A DNA stretch of 64,000 nucleotides from JAWVFM01 sp963823245 (GCA_963823245.1 CAWGKQ010000006.1:124001-188000); one strand, 5' to 3'. Counted from the stretch's first letter, positions 29,093 to 37,800 are shown. Numbers and translations: made by a program. The notes: generated by a model from the letters alone, not told the origin.

Positions 29093-30115
29093 CTAGAGCC
29101 AGCCGCGACGCCGGAAGAGGACGATCATGCCTACGAGCAGGGCGACCATCGCCGCGATGATGACCCAGAAGATGGTGGTCGACGAGGTCTGCGGATCACC
29201 TCCGCCGGGAAGCCCCACGTTCATCCCCCAGATGCTCGCGATCAGCGTTGCCGGCAGGAACACGATGCTGAATACGGTCAGGATCCGCAGCACGTCGTTG
29301 AAGCGGTGGGCGATCACGGACTCGTTGGTGCCCTCGAGGCCCTCGATGACCTCCTTGTAGTTCTCGAGCATGTCCCAGATCCGCTCGTGCGAGTCGGCGA
29401 TGTCGTCGAAGTAGATTTCGAGCTCGCCGCCCTCTGGGGCCAGGAACGGCTGCTTCGCCTTTTCGAGGTCCCGGAGCACCGTTCGCTGCGGACGGATGAC
29501 CTTGCGGAAGTTGATGATCTCCTGCTTCACGTTCGAGATGTCGCGGACGACGTCCTGCCCGCGGCCCTCGAAGATCTCGTCCTCCAGGGCGTCGAGCTTG
29601 TTGCCGATCTTGCGCAGCATCGGGAAGCAGTAGTCGAAGCCGTCGTCGACGATCCGGTACAGCAGGTATCCGGAGCCACGGTTGAAGAGCTGCTCGCGAA
29701 GGTCCTCCTTCGCCCGGCAGCGCTCGAAGAGGTAGGCGATCGGCTGCAGCGGCTGATTCGGCAGCGTGACCACGAAATCCCGCCCGACGAAGATGTCGAG
29801 CTCGCCCGCGTTCAGCCGCCCGACCGAGCGGTCGAAGACCGGGAAGTGGAGGACGATGAACAGGTAGTCCGGGTACTCGTCGATCTTCGGCCGCTGGTTG
29901 CGCGACAGCACGTCCTCGAAGTCGAGGGCGTGGAAGTCGAAGTGCTCCTCGAGCCACGCGCATTCGAGCGGCGACGGGCTCTCGATGTTCACCCAGCGCA
30001 GGCGATCGCCGGCGACGGTCTGGACGTTCGGCTGGCGCTCGGCGGGCTCAGTCGGCGGCGCGACGAGGTCGCCGCGCGCCCCTCGGCGCAGCCTGGGCTT
30101 CGGAAGGCTCGGCAT
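29093..30115 (-). CDS. corA: CorA-family magnesium/cobalt transporter
   Basis: 340 aa. A large cytoplasmic domain, then two C-terminal helices with the pore motif GMN (IASIWGMNVGLP) and a basic tail RRRGWL. It forms a pentameric divalent-cation channel. A better start may be the ATG at 30153: TACCCT lies 6 nt before it (leaderless), and removing one base near 30068 joins MSYDELTDEAAADAEPSEAQ in frame to GDLVAPPTEP. As written, the ATG at 30115 has no visible ribosome binding site. Confidence 0.9.
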   Translation of the reverse strand: MPSLPKPRLRRGARGDLVAPPTEPAERQPNVQTVAGDRLRWVNIESPSPLECAWLEEHFDFHALDFEDVLSRNQRPKIDEYPDYLFIVLHFPVFDRSVGRLNAGELDIFVGRDFVVTLPNQPLQPIAYLFERCRAKEDLREQLFNRGSGYLLYRIVDDGFDYCFPMLRKIGNKLDALEDEIFEGRGQDVVRDISNVKQEIINFRKVIRPQRTVLRDLEKAKQPFLAPEGGELEIYFDDIADSHERIWDMLENYKEVIEGLEGTNESVIAHRFNDVLRILTVFSIVFLPATLIASIWGMNVGLPGGGDPQTSSTTIFWVIIAAMVALLVGMIVLFRRRGWL

Positions 30116-30199
30116 CGGCGGCCGCCTCGTCTGTCAGCTCGTCGTAGGACATGGAACAAGGGTACCCGTCAGTTGGTATCGTGCCTGACACATAACCAC

Positions 30200-30309
30200 C
30201 ACATCCAGAGGGGCGGAGGGACTGGCCCGTTGAAGCCCCGGCAACCCCCCGAGACGTTCGCGTCGAGGGAAGGTGCCAATTCCAGCAGGTAATAGGCCTG
30301 GGAGATGTG
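30200..30309 (+). ncRNA. SAM-I (S-box) riboswitch
   Basis: Conserved core elements in order: P1 strand CACATC (30200-30205), CCAGAGGGGCGGAGGGACUGG, CCCGUUGAAGCCCCGGCAACC, GGUGCCAAUUCCAGCAGG, then GGGAGAUGUG, whose GATGTG (30304-30309) closes P1. An intrinsic terminator follows at once, and thrC starts at 30403. SAM binding should favour the terminator and switch the gene off. Assigned by matching the S-box consensus from memory; SAM-IV lacks this arrangement. Confidence 0.95.
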
Positions 30310-30326
30310 AGTGAAGTCCCGCTCGG

Positions 30327-30359
30327 ACCTCTGCTCACACTCAGGCAGAGGTTTTTTTT
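30327..30359 (+). terminator. Riboswitch-controlled transcription terminator
   Basis: Stem CCTCTGC / GCAGAGG (30328-30334 / 30345-30351, extendable by one A-T pair), a 10-nt loop and eight T. It stands between the SAM-I aptamer and the thrC start. Confidence 0.9.
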
Positions 30360-30402
30360 CGCGGTTTCGAAGCCAAGAACGGGAAAGCGAGGGGTCGACG
30401 AG

Positions 30403-31653
30403 ATGGCGCTGGAAGGGCTGCGCTGCAAGGAATGCGGGACGAGCTACGAGCTCGAGGCGCGATACGTCTGCGAGTCATGCTTCGGGCCGCTCGAGGTCGC
30501 CTACGACCACACCGGGCTCGACCCGGAGGAGGCCCGCCGCCGCATCCAGGCCGGCTCGCACGGCATCTGGCGCTACGCCGACTTTCTGCCCTTCGCCGAG
30601 CGGCCGCCGAGCTGGCGCCACTCACTGGAGCCCGGCCTGACACCGCTCGTTCGCGCCGACCGCCTGGCCGAACGGCTCGGGCTGGGCGAGGTGTGGATCA
30701 AGAACGACGCGGCGAACCCCACGCACTCGTTCAAGGACCGCGTCGTGACGGTCGCGATCACCAAGGCGCGTGAGCTCGGGTTCGACACCGTCGCCTGCGC
30801 CTCGACCGGAAACCTCGCCAACGCGGTTGCCGCGCACGCCGCCGCCTGCGGGCTGCGTTCGTTCGTCTTCGTGCCGGCGGACCTCGAGGAGCAGAAGCTC
30901 CTCGCCACCGGGATCTACGGGACGCGGCTCGTCGGGATCCGCGGCAACTACGACGACGTCAACCGGCTCTGTACCGAGCTCTGCGAGGCCAGGCCGTGGG
31001 CGTTCGTGAACGTCAACCTTCGCCCTTACTACGCGGAGGGGTCGAAGACCCTCGCGTTCGAGACGATCGAGCAGCTCGGCTGGAAGCTCCCGGACCGCAT
31101 CGTCTGCCCGATCGCGTCCGGCTCCCTCTTCACGCGTCTCGGGCGCGGCATCCGCGATTGGCTCGACCTGGGCCTCGTCGCGGGCAAGCTTCCGACGTTC
31201 AACGGAGCGCAGGCCGATGGCTGCTCGCCCGTCGCTCAGGCCTTCAGCGAGGGCTGGGACGCTTGCCGCCCGCAGCGCCCGGACACGATCGCCAAGAGCC
31301 TGGCGATCGGCGACCCGGCCGACGGGCCATACGCCCTCAACCTCGCTCGCCAGACCGGGGGAGCGATCGACTCGGTCTCCGACGAGGAGATTCGCGCCGG
31401 CATCAGGCTGCTGGCCGAGACCACCGGCATCTTTACCGAGACCGCGGGCGGCGTAACGGTCGCGGTGCTCGCGAAGCTGGCCGAGCGCGGCGACATCGAC
31501 CGGGGCGAGCGCACCGTGGTCTACATCACCGGTGAGGGCCTCAAGACGCTCGATGCGGCCCGCGAGGGCTTCCGGATCAGCGAGATCGAGCCGACGATAG
31601 AGGCGTTCGAGGCCGGCGTCGAGGCGCAGAGCCTGGCTTCGGCCGGAATCTAG
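30403..31653 (+). CDS. thrC: Threonine synthase with N-terminal zinc ribbon
   Basis: 416 aa. PLP enzyme converting O-phosphohomoserine to threonine. Zinc-ribbon Cys8, Cys11, Cys23 and Cys26, PLP lysine Lys111 in NPTHSFKDR, and the STGN phosphate loop (ASTGNLANAVAAHAA). The ATG at 30403 is chosen because it lies past the terminator and follows GAGGGG at 30389-30394. A SAM-I riboswitch upstream is unusual for threonine synthase. A related PLP enzyme such as cysteate synthase, or a role at the threonine/methionine branch point, should be kept in mind. Confidence 0.88.
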   Translation: MALEGLRCKECGTSYELEARYVCESCFGPLEVAYDHTGLDPEEARRRIQAGSHGIWRYADFLPFAERPPSWRHSLEPGLTPLVRADRLAERLGLGEVWIKNDAANPTHSFKDRVVTVAITKARELGFDTVACASTGNLANAVAAHAAACGLRSFVFVPADLEEQKLLATGIYGTRLVGIRGNYDDVNRLCTELCEARPWAFVNVNLRPYYAEGSKTLAFETIEQLGWKLPDRIVCPIASGSLFTRLGRGIRDWLDLGLVAGKLPTFNGAQADGCSPVAQAFSEGWDACRPQRPDTIAKSLAIGDPADGPYALNLARQTGGAIDSVSDEEIRAGIRLLAETTGIFTETAGGVTVAVLAKLAERGDIDRGERTVVYITGEGLKTLDAAREGFRISEIEPTIEAFEAGVEAQSLASAGI

Positions 31654-31663
31654 ACGTGGCTCC

Positions 31664-31692
31664 TTGACGCAGCGGGCCCTGTCGGCTAGCTT
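31664..31692 (+). promoter_or_regulatory. Sigma70-type promoter of the third TolB-like gene
   Basis: TTGACG (31664-31669), exactly 17 nt, TAGCTT (31687-31692). It starts 11 nt after the thrC stop, so this gene has its own transcript. GGGGGGAGG at 31697-31705 serves the ATG at 31718. Confidence 0.65.
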
Positions 31693-31717
31693 GGCCGGGG
31701 GGAGGGTCGAAAGACCC

Positions 31718-32602
31718 ATGAGCGTCCGGACCGCTTCACTCGCCGCATCGATGGCCCTGGCCGGGCTCGGCTTGACCGCGGCTCCGGCCACCGCCACCTT
31801 TCCCGGTGCGAACGGCCGGATCGTCTACGTCGAGGCCGGGCGATTTCATGACCTCGGCCAGATCGCGACGGTCGAGCCGGACGGCACCGGCGCGCAGATC
31901 CTGACCCAAGGCCGACAGAACGAGTACCCGCAGTTCTTCGCCGACGGCAAGAGGATCGCCTACATGCACGCCCACGGCCGGAGCCAGGTACGGATCAGCG
32001 TCATGCAGTCCGACGGCACCAACAAGCAGGACCTCACTAGGGGCCACGTCGACGAGTTTCCAGCGCCATCGCCCGACGGTCGACGGATCGCCTTCTTCAG
32101 GTATACGAAGAGCGGGCGCAAGCACCTGTGCGTGATGAGGAGCGACGGCACTCACCTTCACGTCATCGAGCGCGTCGCGGGCCTGCCAGCGAACTTCACG
32201 TGGTCGCCGAGCGGCGATCTCATCGCCTACGACGCTGGGTTCTCGGAGGTGCTCGACGTCGTCCTTGTGACCCCGAGCGGGGCCCGCCGCGGGGAAATCG
32301 CCGACGCCGAGGATCCCTCGTTCACCCCCGACGGCGATCGTCTTGCGCTGAGCTACGAGAGCTACCTCGGAACCACGGACCTGCACGGCCGGAAGCCGGT
32401 GTCTCTGACCGGCAACCTCATGCCCGATCTCGGGTTCTACGCGCACCCGAAGTTCTCCCCGGACGGGACTCAGGTCGCCTTCGCCGCGGGAGGCTTCAGG
32501 GGCCCCAGCGACATCTACGTCATGGCCCCGGGAGCATCGAGCGCGGTGAACGTGACGAACACCGGCAAGGCCTACGCGCCCGACTGGGGCCCGGCGGGCT
32601 GA
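31718..32602 (+). CDS. TolB-like PD40 beta-propeller secreted protein, third copy
   Basis: 294 aa from the ATG at 31718. Signal peptide ending APATA, then ATFPGANGRIVYVEAG and blades such as DGKRIAYMH, PDGRRIAFFR and FSPDGTQVAFAAGG. It is paralogous to the two genes at the left edge but 29 kb away and with its own promoter. The exported propeller presumably binds an envelope or extracellular partner; none is identifiable. Confidence 0.8.
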   Translation: MSVRTASLAASMALAGLGLTAAPATATFPGANGRIVYVEAGRFHDLGQIATVEPDGTGAQILTQGRQNEYPQFFADGKRIAYMHAHGRSQVRISVMQSDGTNKQDLTRGHVDEFPAPSPDGRRIAFFRYTKSGRKHLCVMRSDGTHLHVIERVAGLPANFTWSPSGDLIAYDAGFSEVLDVVLVTPSGARRGEIADAEDPSFTPDGDRLALSYESYLGTTDLHGRKPVSLTGNLMPDLGFYAHPKFSPDGTQVAFAAGGFRGPSDIYVMAPGASSAVNVTNTGKAYAPDWGPAG

Positions 32603-32623
32603 CTCGCGCGAAACGCTGCGCGC

Positions 32624-32629
32624 TAGATT
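32624..32629 (+). promoter_or_regulatory. -10 box (TAGATT) of the MoaD/ThiS gene
   Basis: TAGATT is followed by 7 nt and the GTG at 32637: leaderless layout. Confidence 0.45.
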
Positions 32630-32636
32630 CCACGCC

Positions 32637-32909
32637 GTGAGCGTCACTGTGAAGATCCCGGCGCAGCTTCGCGCGGCGACCGGGGGCGAGTCCGAGGTCG
32701 AGGTGGATGGTGCGACCGTGGGCCAGGCGCTCGACGCCGTGTTCGACGAGCACGACGGGCTGCGCGAGCGCATCACGGAGGACGGAGGCCTGCGGCGGTT
32801 CGTGAACGTGTACGTGTCAGGCGAGGACATCCGCTTCAAGGACGGGCTCGAGACGGCGCTCGACGACGGTGACGAGGTCCAGATCCTGCCGGCCGTCGCC
32901 GGCGGCTGA
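32637..32909 (+). CDS. MoaD/ThiS-family sulfur carrier protein
   Basis: 90 aa ubiquitin-like fold ending in the required Gly-Gly (PAVAGG), on which a thiocarboxylate is formed by an E1-like enzyme. No moaE, thiG or E1 gene is in the window, so the pathway served (molybdopterin, thiamine, cysteine or other) cannot be told. It does not overlap its neighbours. Confidence 0.85.
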   Translation: MSVTVKIPAQLRAATGGESEVEVDGATVGQALDAVFDEHDGLRERITEDGGLRRFVNVYVSGEDIRFKDGLETALDDGDEVQILPAVAGG

Positions 32910-32941
32910 GGGCCCCAGGCTGCTCCGGGGATAATCGCGGG

Positions 32942-33688
32942 GTGGACCGAGCCTCGACGCCCGTGGCGATCCTCTGCGGTGGGCGCGGCACCCGCCTGCA
33001 GGAGCGAACGCACGCCATCCCGAAGGCACTGGTCGAGATCGGCGGCAAGCCGATTCTCTGGCACGTAATCCGGATCTACGCCGCCCAGGATCTGCGCCGG
33101 TTCATCCTCCTCACGGGGTACTTGGGCGAGATGATCTCCGAGTTCGTCGATGCGACCGGGTGGCCGGAGCAGATCGAGGTCGAGTGCGTCGACACCGGCC
33201 TCGACACGCGGACCGGCGGCCGTGTCGCCCGCGCCGCAGACCATCTCGAGTCGGACCGGTTCTGCCTCACCTACGCGGACGGCGTCGCCGACATCGACAT
33301 GGGTGCGCTGCTCTCCTTCCACGCCGAGCAGGGGCGGCTCGGCACGGTCACCGTGGTGAGGCCGCGCTCGCAGTTCGGGATCGCTGAGCTGAGCGATGAC
33401 GACCGCGTGCTGCACTTCGAGGAGAAGCCCCGCCTGGACCACTGGGTCAACGGAGGCTTCTTCTGCTTCGAGCGGGCGTTCCTCAACCACGTGGAGCCGT
33501 CCAGCGTCCTCGAGCGCGAGCCGCTCCGGCGCCTGGCGGCGGACGGCGAGCTCGCCGCGTTTCGTCATCACGGCTTCTGGGACTGCATGGACACCTACAA
33601 GGACGCGATCGTCCTCAACGACCTGTGGAGCGCCGGCGCGGCCCCGTGGCGCGTATGGACCTCCGACCATGAGCCGTCGGTGCCGTGA
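32942..33688 (+). CDS. Sugar-1-phosphate nucleotidyltransferase (RfbF-like)
   Basis: 248 aa. Nucleotidyltransferase motif ILCGGRGTRLQERTHAIPKALVEIGGKPILWHV, closest in style to glucose-1-phosphate cytidylyltransferase: LTGYLGEMISEFV, FCLTYADGVADIDM, VNGGFFCFE, GFWDCMDTYKD. It would make CDP-glucose from CTP and glucose 1-phosphate. The GATAAT box at 32930-32935 lies 6 nt before the GTG. It overlaps the next gene by GTGA. Confidence 0.85.
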   Translation: MDRASTPVAILCGGRGTRLQERTHAIPKALVEIGGKPILWHVIRIYAAQDLRRFILLTGYLGEMISEFVDATGWPEQIEVECVDTGLDTRTGGRVARAADHLESDRFCLTYADGVADIDMGALLSFHAEQGRLGTVTVVRPRSQFGIAELSDDDRVLHFEEKPRLDHWVNGGFFCFERAFLNHVEPSSVLEREPLRRLAADGELAAFRHHGFWDCMDTYKDAIVLNDLWSAGAAPWRVWTSDHEPSVP

Positions 33689-34656
33689 CCGCGGTTCTCG
33701 TCACGGGAGCCCGCGGCTTCGGCGGCGCCTGGCTCGCCCGGGCACTTGTGGAGCGAGGCGAGACCGTGGTTTCGCTCGACCACGACCATCCGGAGCGTCC
33801 GCACACCACGCTGAGCCTCCTCGGAATCGCCAACGACGTCGTCGACGTCACCGGCGACCTCGCCGAGGCCGAGCTGCTCGACCGCCTGATCCGCGAGCAC
33901 GGGATCACGGCCGTGTTCCATCTCGCTGCCGAGGCGATCGTCGGCACCGCTGCCGCCTCTCCCGTCCGGGCGTTCGAGACGAACGTGCGTGGCACCTGGA
34001 ACGTCCTCGAGGCGTGTCGCGCCAACGACGTTGAACGCGTCGTCGCCGCCTCGTCCGACAAGGCCTACGGTGCGCACGACGAGCTCCCGTACCGCGAGGA
34101 CTTCCCGCTCAAGCCGACGGCGCCGTACGAGGCGTCGAAGGCCGCCGCCGACCTCCTTGCCCGGTGCTACTGGCCGAGCTACGGCCTCCCCGTCGCCGTC
34201 ACCAGGTTCGCGAACATCTACGGCGGGGGCGACCTCAACTTCTCCCGCCTCATCCCCGAGGCCGTTTGCGCGGCCATCGACGGCCGGGCCCCGGTCCTGC
34301 GCTCGGACGGCTCGCCCGAGCGGGACGTGCTCTACGTGGAGGATGCGGCGCGCGCCTATCTGGCGATCGCCGACAACCTCGACCGCGACGAGGTCCGTGG
34401 GGAGGCCTTCAACGCAGGCGGGGGGCGCCCGTACGCGGTGGAGGAGATCGTCGAGCTCGTGGTCCGCCTCGCCGGCAGCGAGGTCGAGCCGGACGTGCGC
34501 GGCACGGGGAACCCGGAGGGCGAGATCGACCGCCAGTTCGTCGACCCGACGAAGCTTCGCGAGGCGACGGGCTGGGAGCCGCGGGTCGGCCTGGAGGAGG
34601 GCATGGAGCGGACCATCGAGTGGTATCGCGAGCATCCGGAGGCGCGACCCGAGTGA
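33685..34656 (+). CDS. NAD-dependent sugar epimerase/dehydratase (CDP-glucose 4,6-dehydratase-like)
   Basis: 323 aa extended SDR. NAD-binding loop VTGARGFGGAWLARAL, HLAAEAIVGTAAASPVRAFETNVRGTWNVLEACR, ASSDKAYG in place of the usual TSDK, and catalytic YEASK. Paired with the cytidylyltransferase-like gene, it would give CDP-4-keto-6-deoxyglucose. The SSDK form also occurs in other sugar-nucleotide dehydratases, so the exact substrate is uncertain. GTGA overlaps on both sides. Confidence 0.82.
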   Translation: MTAVLVTGARGFGGAWLARALVERGETVVSLDHDHPERPHTTLSLLGIANDVVDVTGDLAEAELLDRLIREHGITAVFHLAAEAIVGTAAASPVRAFETNVRGTWNVLEACRANDVERVVAASSDKAYGAHDELPYREDFPLKPTAPYEASKAAADLLARCYWPSYGLPVAVTRFANIYGGGDLNFSRLIPEAVCAAIDGRAPVLRSDGSPERDVLYVEDAARAYLAIADNLDRDEVRGEAFNAGGGRPYAVEEIVELVVRLAGSEVEPDVRGTGNPEGEIDRQFVDPTKLREATGWEPRVGLEEGMERTIEWYREHPEARPE

Positions 34657-35420
34657 CCGCCGGCTCGGCGCCCTGCGTCCTGGTCACGATCCCGATCAGC
34701 CACTACTGCGAGAAGGCGCGCTGGGCGCTCGAGCGGGCTCGGGTGCCGTACCGAGAGCGTGCGCACCTGCAGTTGATCCACCGGTTCGCTGTTCGGCGAG
34801 CGGGAGGCGGGACGACCGCCCCGGTGCTCGTTTGCGGGGAGCACGTGCTTGCTGAGTCAGCGGAGATCGTCGAGGAGGCCGACCGACGGGCGCCTCCGGA
34901 CCGCCGCCTCTATCCGGACGATGAGGACGCAGCCGCGGAGATCAGGGAGCTCGAGCGCGACTTCGACGAGCGCCTCGGGCCGCACGGCCGGCGCTGGATG
35001 TACGACCAGATCAGGGGCCGGATGGACCTCGTTCGGACCTATGCCACGACGGGCGTTCCCGCCTGGGAACGGCGCGCTCTGCCCGTCGTGTTCCCGGTGG
35101 TGTCCCGATTCATCGACCGCTACCTCGACATCACGCCCGAAACGGTCGCGAAGTCCGAGGCGGAGGTCCGCGCCACCTTCGACGAGGTGGGGGAGAGGCT
35201 GTCCGACGGACGCGCCTACCTGTGCGGCGATCGGTTCACCGCGGCCGACCTGACGTTCTCCGCGCTGGCGGCGGCGGTCCTGATGCCGCCCGAGTACGGC
35301 GTCCCGCTACCGCAGCCTCACGAGCTCCCGCCCTCGATGGCGTCGGCCGTCCGCGAGCTGCGCGAGCACCCGGCCGGCGCCCACGCGATGGCGATGTACC
35401 GCGAGCGGCGGCACGTCTGA
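34653..35420 (+). CDS. Glutathione S-transferase-like protein
   Basis: 255 aa. An N-terminal thioredoxin-like domain with SHYCEKARWALERARVPY (Cys in the position used by GSTs and glutaredoxins) and TTAPVLVCGEHVLAESAEIVEEAD, then an all-helical C-terminal domain with CGDRFTAADLTFSALAA. Actinobacteria generally lack glutathione, so the thiol partner is unclear. Coupled to the sugar-nucleotide gene by GTGA, though a shared pathway is not evident. Confidence 0.75.
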   Translation: MTAGSAPCVLVTIPISHYCEKARWALERARVPYRERAHLQLIHRFAVRRAGGGTTAPVLVCGEHVLAESAEIVEEADRRAPPDRRLYPDDEDAAAEIRELERDFDERLGPHGRRWMYDQIRGRMDLVRTYATTGVPAWERRALPVVFPVVSRFIDRYLDITPETVAKSEAEVRATFDEVGERLSDGRAYLCGDRFTAADLTFSALAAAVLMPPEYGVPLPQPHELPPSMASAVRELREHPAGAHAMAMYRERRHV

Positions 35421-35426
35421 CGACGC

Positions 35427-36191
35427 CTACGCGGCGGCGTCGGCGGCCCTCGCCCAATGAGCCCGCAGCGCCTTCGCCATGCGCTTCGGCTCGATCCGGT
35501 GCGGGGGGTCGAAGTGGTGGCGCTCGTCGAAGACCTCGAGCGTGAAGTTTGGGAAGATCGCGTCCGCTCGCTCGGCCATTCGCGCGAAGTAGCGGGGATT
35601 GCTTCGGTCACCAAGCGCAAAGTAGACGGGCGGCTCGAACGCGCGCAGGGCGTCTAGGTCGATGGTCGTCGAGCTGAAGGCGCGGAGGAAGGCGTTGATG
35701 CCGGCGGGCCGCTTGGCCATCCAGGGCGGCGGCTGGCCGGGCGGCGGCGATGGCAGGTCTACGCCTTCCGCGACCTGCATCTTCATGAATGCCGACATCC
35801 GCTCGGCAGGCGGGAGGCTTGCGATGCGATCGAACTCCTGCCACACCTCCTGTTCGTCCGGACTCAGCTCATCACTGCCCATCCAGGCGGGCTCGAGCAG
35901 CGCCAAGCTGAGTAGACGCTCGGGGTTCTTGGCCGCGAAGGCAAGGCTCGACGCGCCGCCGCCGGAGTATCCGACCAGGTGGAAGCGGTCGAAGCCGGCC
36001 CCGTCCGCGGCTCGCAAAACGCCGTCGATCTCGTTGTCGAGCGTGTAGCCCTCTGGCGGCTCGGGACCCGCGTACACCTCGAGGTCTTTGGCGACCGCAT
36101 CGACGTCGTCGCCCAGTGCCTGGATCACCGATCCGTAGGCCAGGTCCGCGGGCATGACCGCACCGGGCAAGAGGATCGCCTCGAACCTCAC
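35427..36191 (-). CDS. Alpha/beta hydrolase
   Basis: 254 aa. Nucleophile elbow GYSGGGASSLAFAAK and a late His (DERHHFDPPHRIEP). The substrate is unknown. A GTG start with TAGGCT 7 nt upstream (leaderless). It converges with the GST-like gene. Confidence 0.75.
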   Translation of the reverse strand: MRFEAILLPGAVMPADLAYGSVIQALGDDVDAVAKDLEVYAGPEPPEGYTLDNEIDGVLRAADGAGFDRFHLVGYSGGGASSLAFAAKNPERLLSLALLEPAWMGSDELSPDEQEVWQEFDRIASLPPAERMSAFMKMQVAEGVDLPSPPPGQPPPWMAKRPAGINAFLRAFSSTTIDLDALRAFEPPVYFALGDRSNPRYFARMAERADAIFPNFTLEVFDERHHFDPPHRIEPKRMAKALRAHWARAADAAA

Positions 36192-36254
36192 CTGGCCGAG
36201 CCTACGCCGTCGACCGAGTCGCGCTTAGCCGCCGAGAGTGGGCGCCGCTGGCGC

Positions 36255-37619
36255 TCAGGCCGGGGTGAGCGCGACGACGTGGTTGCCGCGGATGATCCCG
36301 TCGGGGTCCCATCGGCGCTTCACCTCGGCGAGGCGTGAGCACGTCTCGGCCGGCAGGATCGCGTCCGCGTCGCAGGGGCGCTCCGCGAAGTTGAAGTAGC
36401 CGCCCTCGCCGGTCCACGGCTTCATCACCTCGGTGAGGTGGTCGAGATGGCCCTCGATGGCCTCCCCCAGCTCGGGGGTCATCGACATGCCGACCCCGAA
36501 CATGGCGAACGAGGCATCGAGCTTGGCGAGGGCGCCGGCGTTCTCCGTCGCCCGCCCGAGCGCCCCGCCCAGGTGGCGCAGCTCGGTCAGGAGCAGCGGC
36601 GAGCCCGACTCCGGACCGCCCGCGCCGACCCAGGCGTCGATCGCCTCGTCGCTCAGCTCGTCGATCATGGCGTGGTGGCCAAGGCCCGGCACGGGCACCT
36701 CGGGATCCATGTGGATCCGGCTGAGGCCCACGGCCGGCATCAACTCGATCATGTCCATGATCGGCTCGCCGATCTCGCGCAGCGGGGCGACGCGCTCGCG
36801 GCCCTCGGCCTCGCTGCCGATCGACGCGACGCCGATGGTGAGCAACGGCCGGTCCCGGAGGGGCTCAGGCACGTCGGGGAGCGGGGGCGGGCGCAGGAAG
36901 CGCACGATCGAGGTCACCTCGTCGGGCAGGGTCGCCGCCCAGTCGCGGTACGTTCGCACGGCGTCGGCACCCACCTCGGCCGGAAAGATGATGGTGCCGG
37001 CGTAGAGCTCGGAATGGGGGAGGAGATCCACGTGGAGCGCGGTCACGATCGCGTAGCTGCCGCCCCCGCCCCGGAGCGCCCAGAAGAGGTCGGCTTCGGT
37101 GTCGGCGTCGACCCGTCGCGCCTCGCCGTCGGCGGTCACGAGCTCGATGGCCGTGACGCGGTTGCATGCGAATCCGTACTTCCGGCCGAGCCAGCTGAGC
37201 CCGCCGCCGAGCGTGTACCCGGCGACCCCCACGTCGGGCGAGGATCCGGGCAGCGAGCAGAGCCCCTTGGCCTGCGCCGCCTCGCCGACGTCGAGCGCCA
37301 GCGCCCCCGCCTCGATGCGCGCGGTCGGCGCGTCGCCGTCGACCTCCACTCCGCGCATCCGCTCGGTCTTGATGACGATGGTCTCCTCGACGGGCCCCAA
37401 GGCGACGGCGCCGTGTCCGGTGCTCTGCCCCACCACCTTGAGGTCATTGTCGGCCGCGAAGCGGATCACCTTCGAGACGTCGTCGGCGCCCTCGACGAAG
37501 GCCACGGCCGCCGGCTGCTGATCGGCCATGAGATTCCAGGTCTGCCGCGCCTCCTCCCAGTCGGAGTCCTCCTGCGTCGCGAGACGCCCTGCAAGCGAAA
37601 GTCCTGAGAAATCGGTCAT
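36255..37619 (-). CDS. FAD-binding oxidoreductase (berberine bridge enzyme-like)
   Basis: 454 aa. FAD-binding domain of the PCMH type: VVGQSTGHGAVALG with the His used for covalent FAD attachment, PDVGVAGYTLGGGLSWLGRKYGFACNRV, and a C-terminal BBE motif (YFNFAERP). The second, cysteinyl FAD link is absent where BBE enzymes have it, so a single link is expected. It oxidises an unknown small molecule or sugar. The ATG at 37619 follows a TAGAGT box by 7 nt. Confidence 0.85.
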   Translation of the reverse strand: MTDFSGLSLAGRLATQEDSDWEEARQTWNLMADQQPAAVAFVEGADDVSKVIRFAADNDLKVVGQSTGHGAVALGPVEETIVIKTERMRGVEVDGDAPTARIEAGALALDVGEAAQAKGLCSLPGSSPDVGVAGYTLGGGLSWLGRKYGFACNRVTAIELVTADGEARRVDADTEADLFWALRGGGGSYAIVTALHVDLLPHSELYAGTIIFPAEVGADAVRTYRDWAATLPDEVTSIVRFLRPPPLPDVPEPLRDRPLLTIGVASIGSEAEGRERVAPLREIGEPIMDMIELMPAVGLSRIHMDPEVPVPGLGHHAMIDELSDEAIDAWVGAGGPESGSPLLLTELRHLGGALGRATENAGALAKLDASFAMFGVGMSMTPELGEAIEGHLDHLTEVMKPWTGEGGYFNFAERPCDADAILPAETCSRLAEVKRRWDPDGIIRGNHVVALTPA

Positions 37620-37686
37620 GGCTCGCACTCTATGAAGATCCGCGGCGAAGAAGTAACCCGCCTGCTGCCCCGGTAGCCAGCGCGAA

Positions 37687-37760
37687 ACGCGCCCGGCAGG
37701 ATTCGAACCTGCGGCTTCCGCCTCCGGAGGGCGGCGCTCTATCCACTGAGCTACGGGCGC
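37687..37760 (-). tRNA. tRNA-Arg (anticodon CCG)
   Basis: The minus strand folds to a full cloverleaf: acceptor GCGCCCG/CGGGCGC, D-stem GCTC/GAGC, anticodon stem CCGCC/GGCGG with loop CTCCGGA (anticodon CCG), and T-arm GCAGG-TTCGAAT-CCTGC. CCA is not encoded. It reads CGG arginine codons, common in this high-GC genome. Confidence 0.95.
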
Positions 37761-37800
37761 TCATGGGCAGGTTACCTATGGCTTCGTAACGAAGCTAATA

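Noticed and set aside
37781..37795. Hairpin GCTTCG-TAA-CGAAGC between tRNA-Arg and the nuclease
   Set aside because: Only 6 bp with no T run; could be chance and is not needed to explain either gene.
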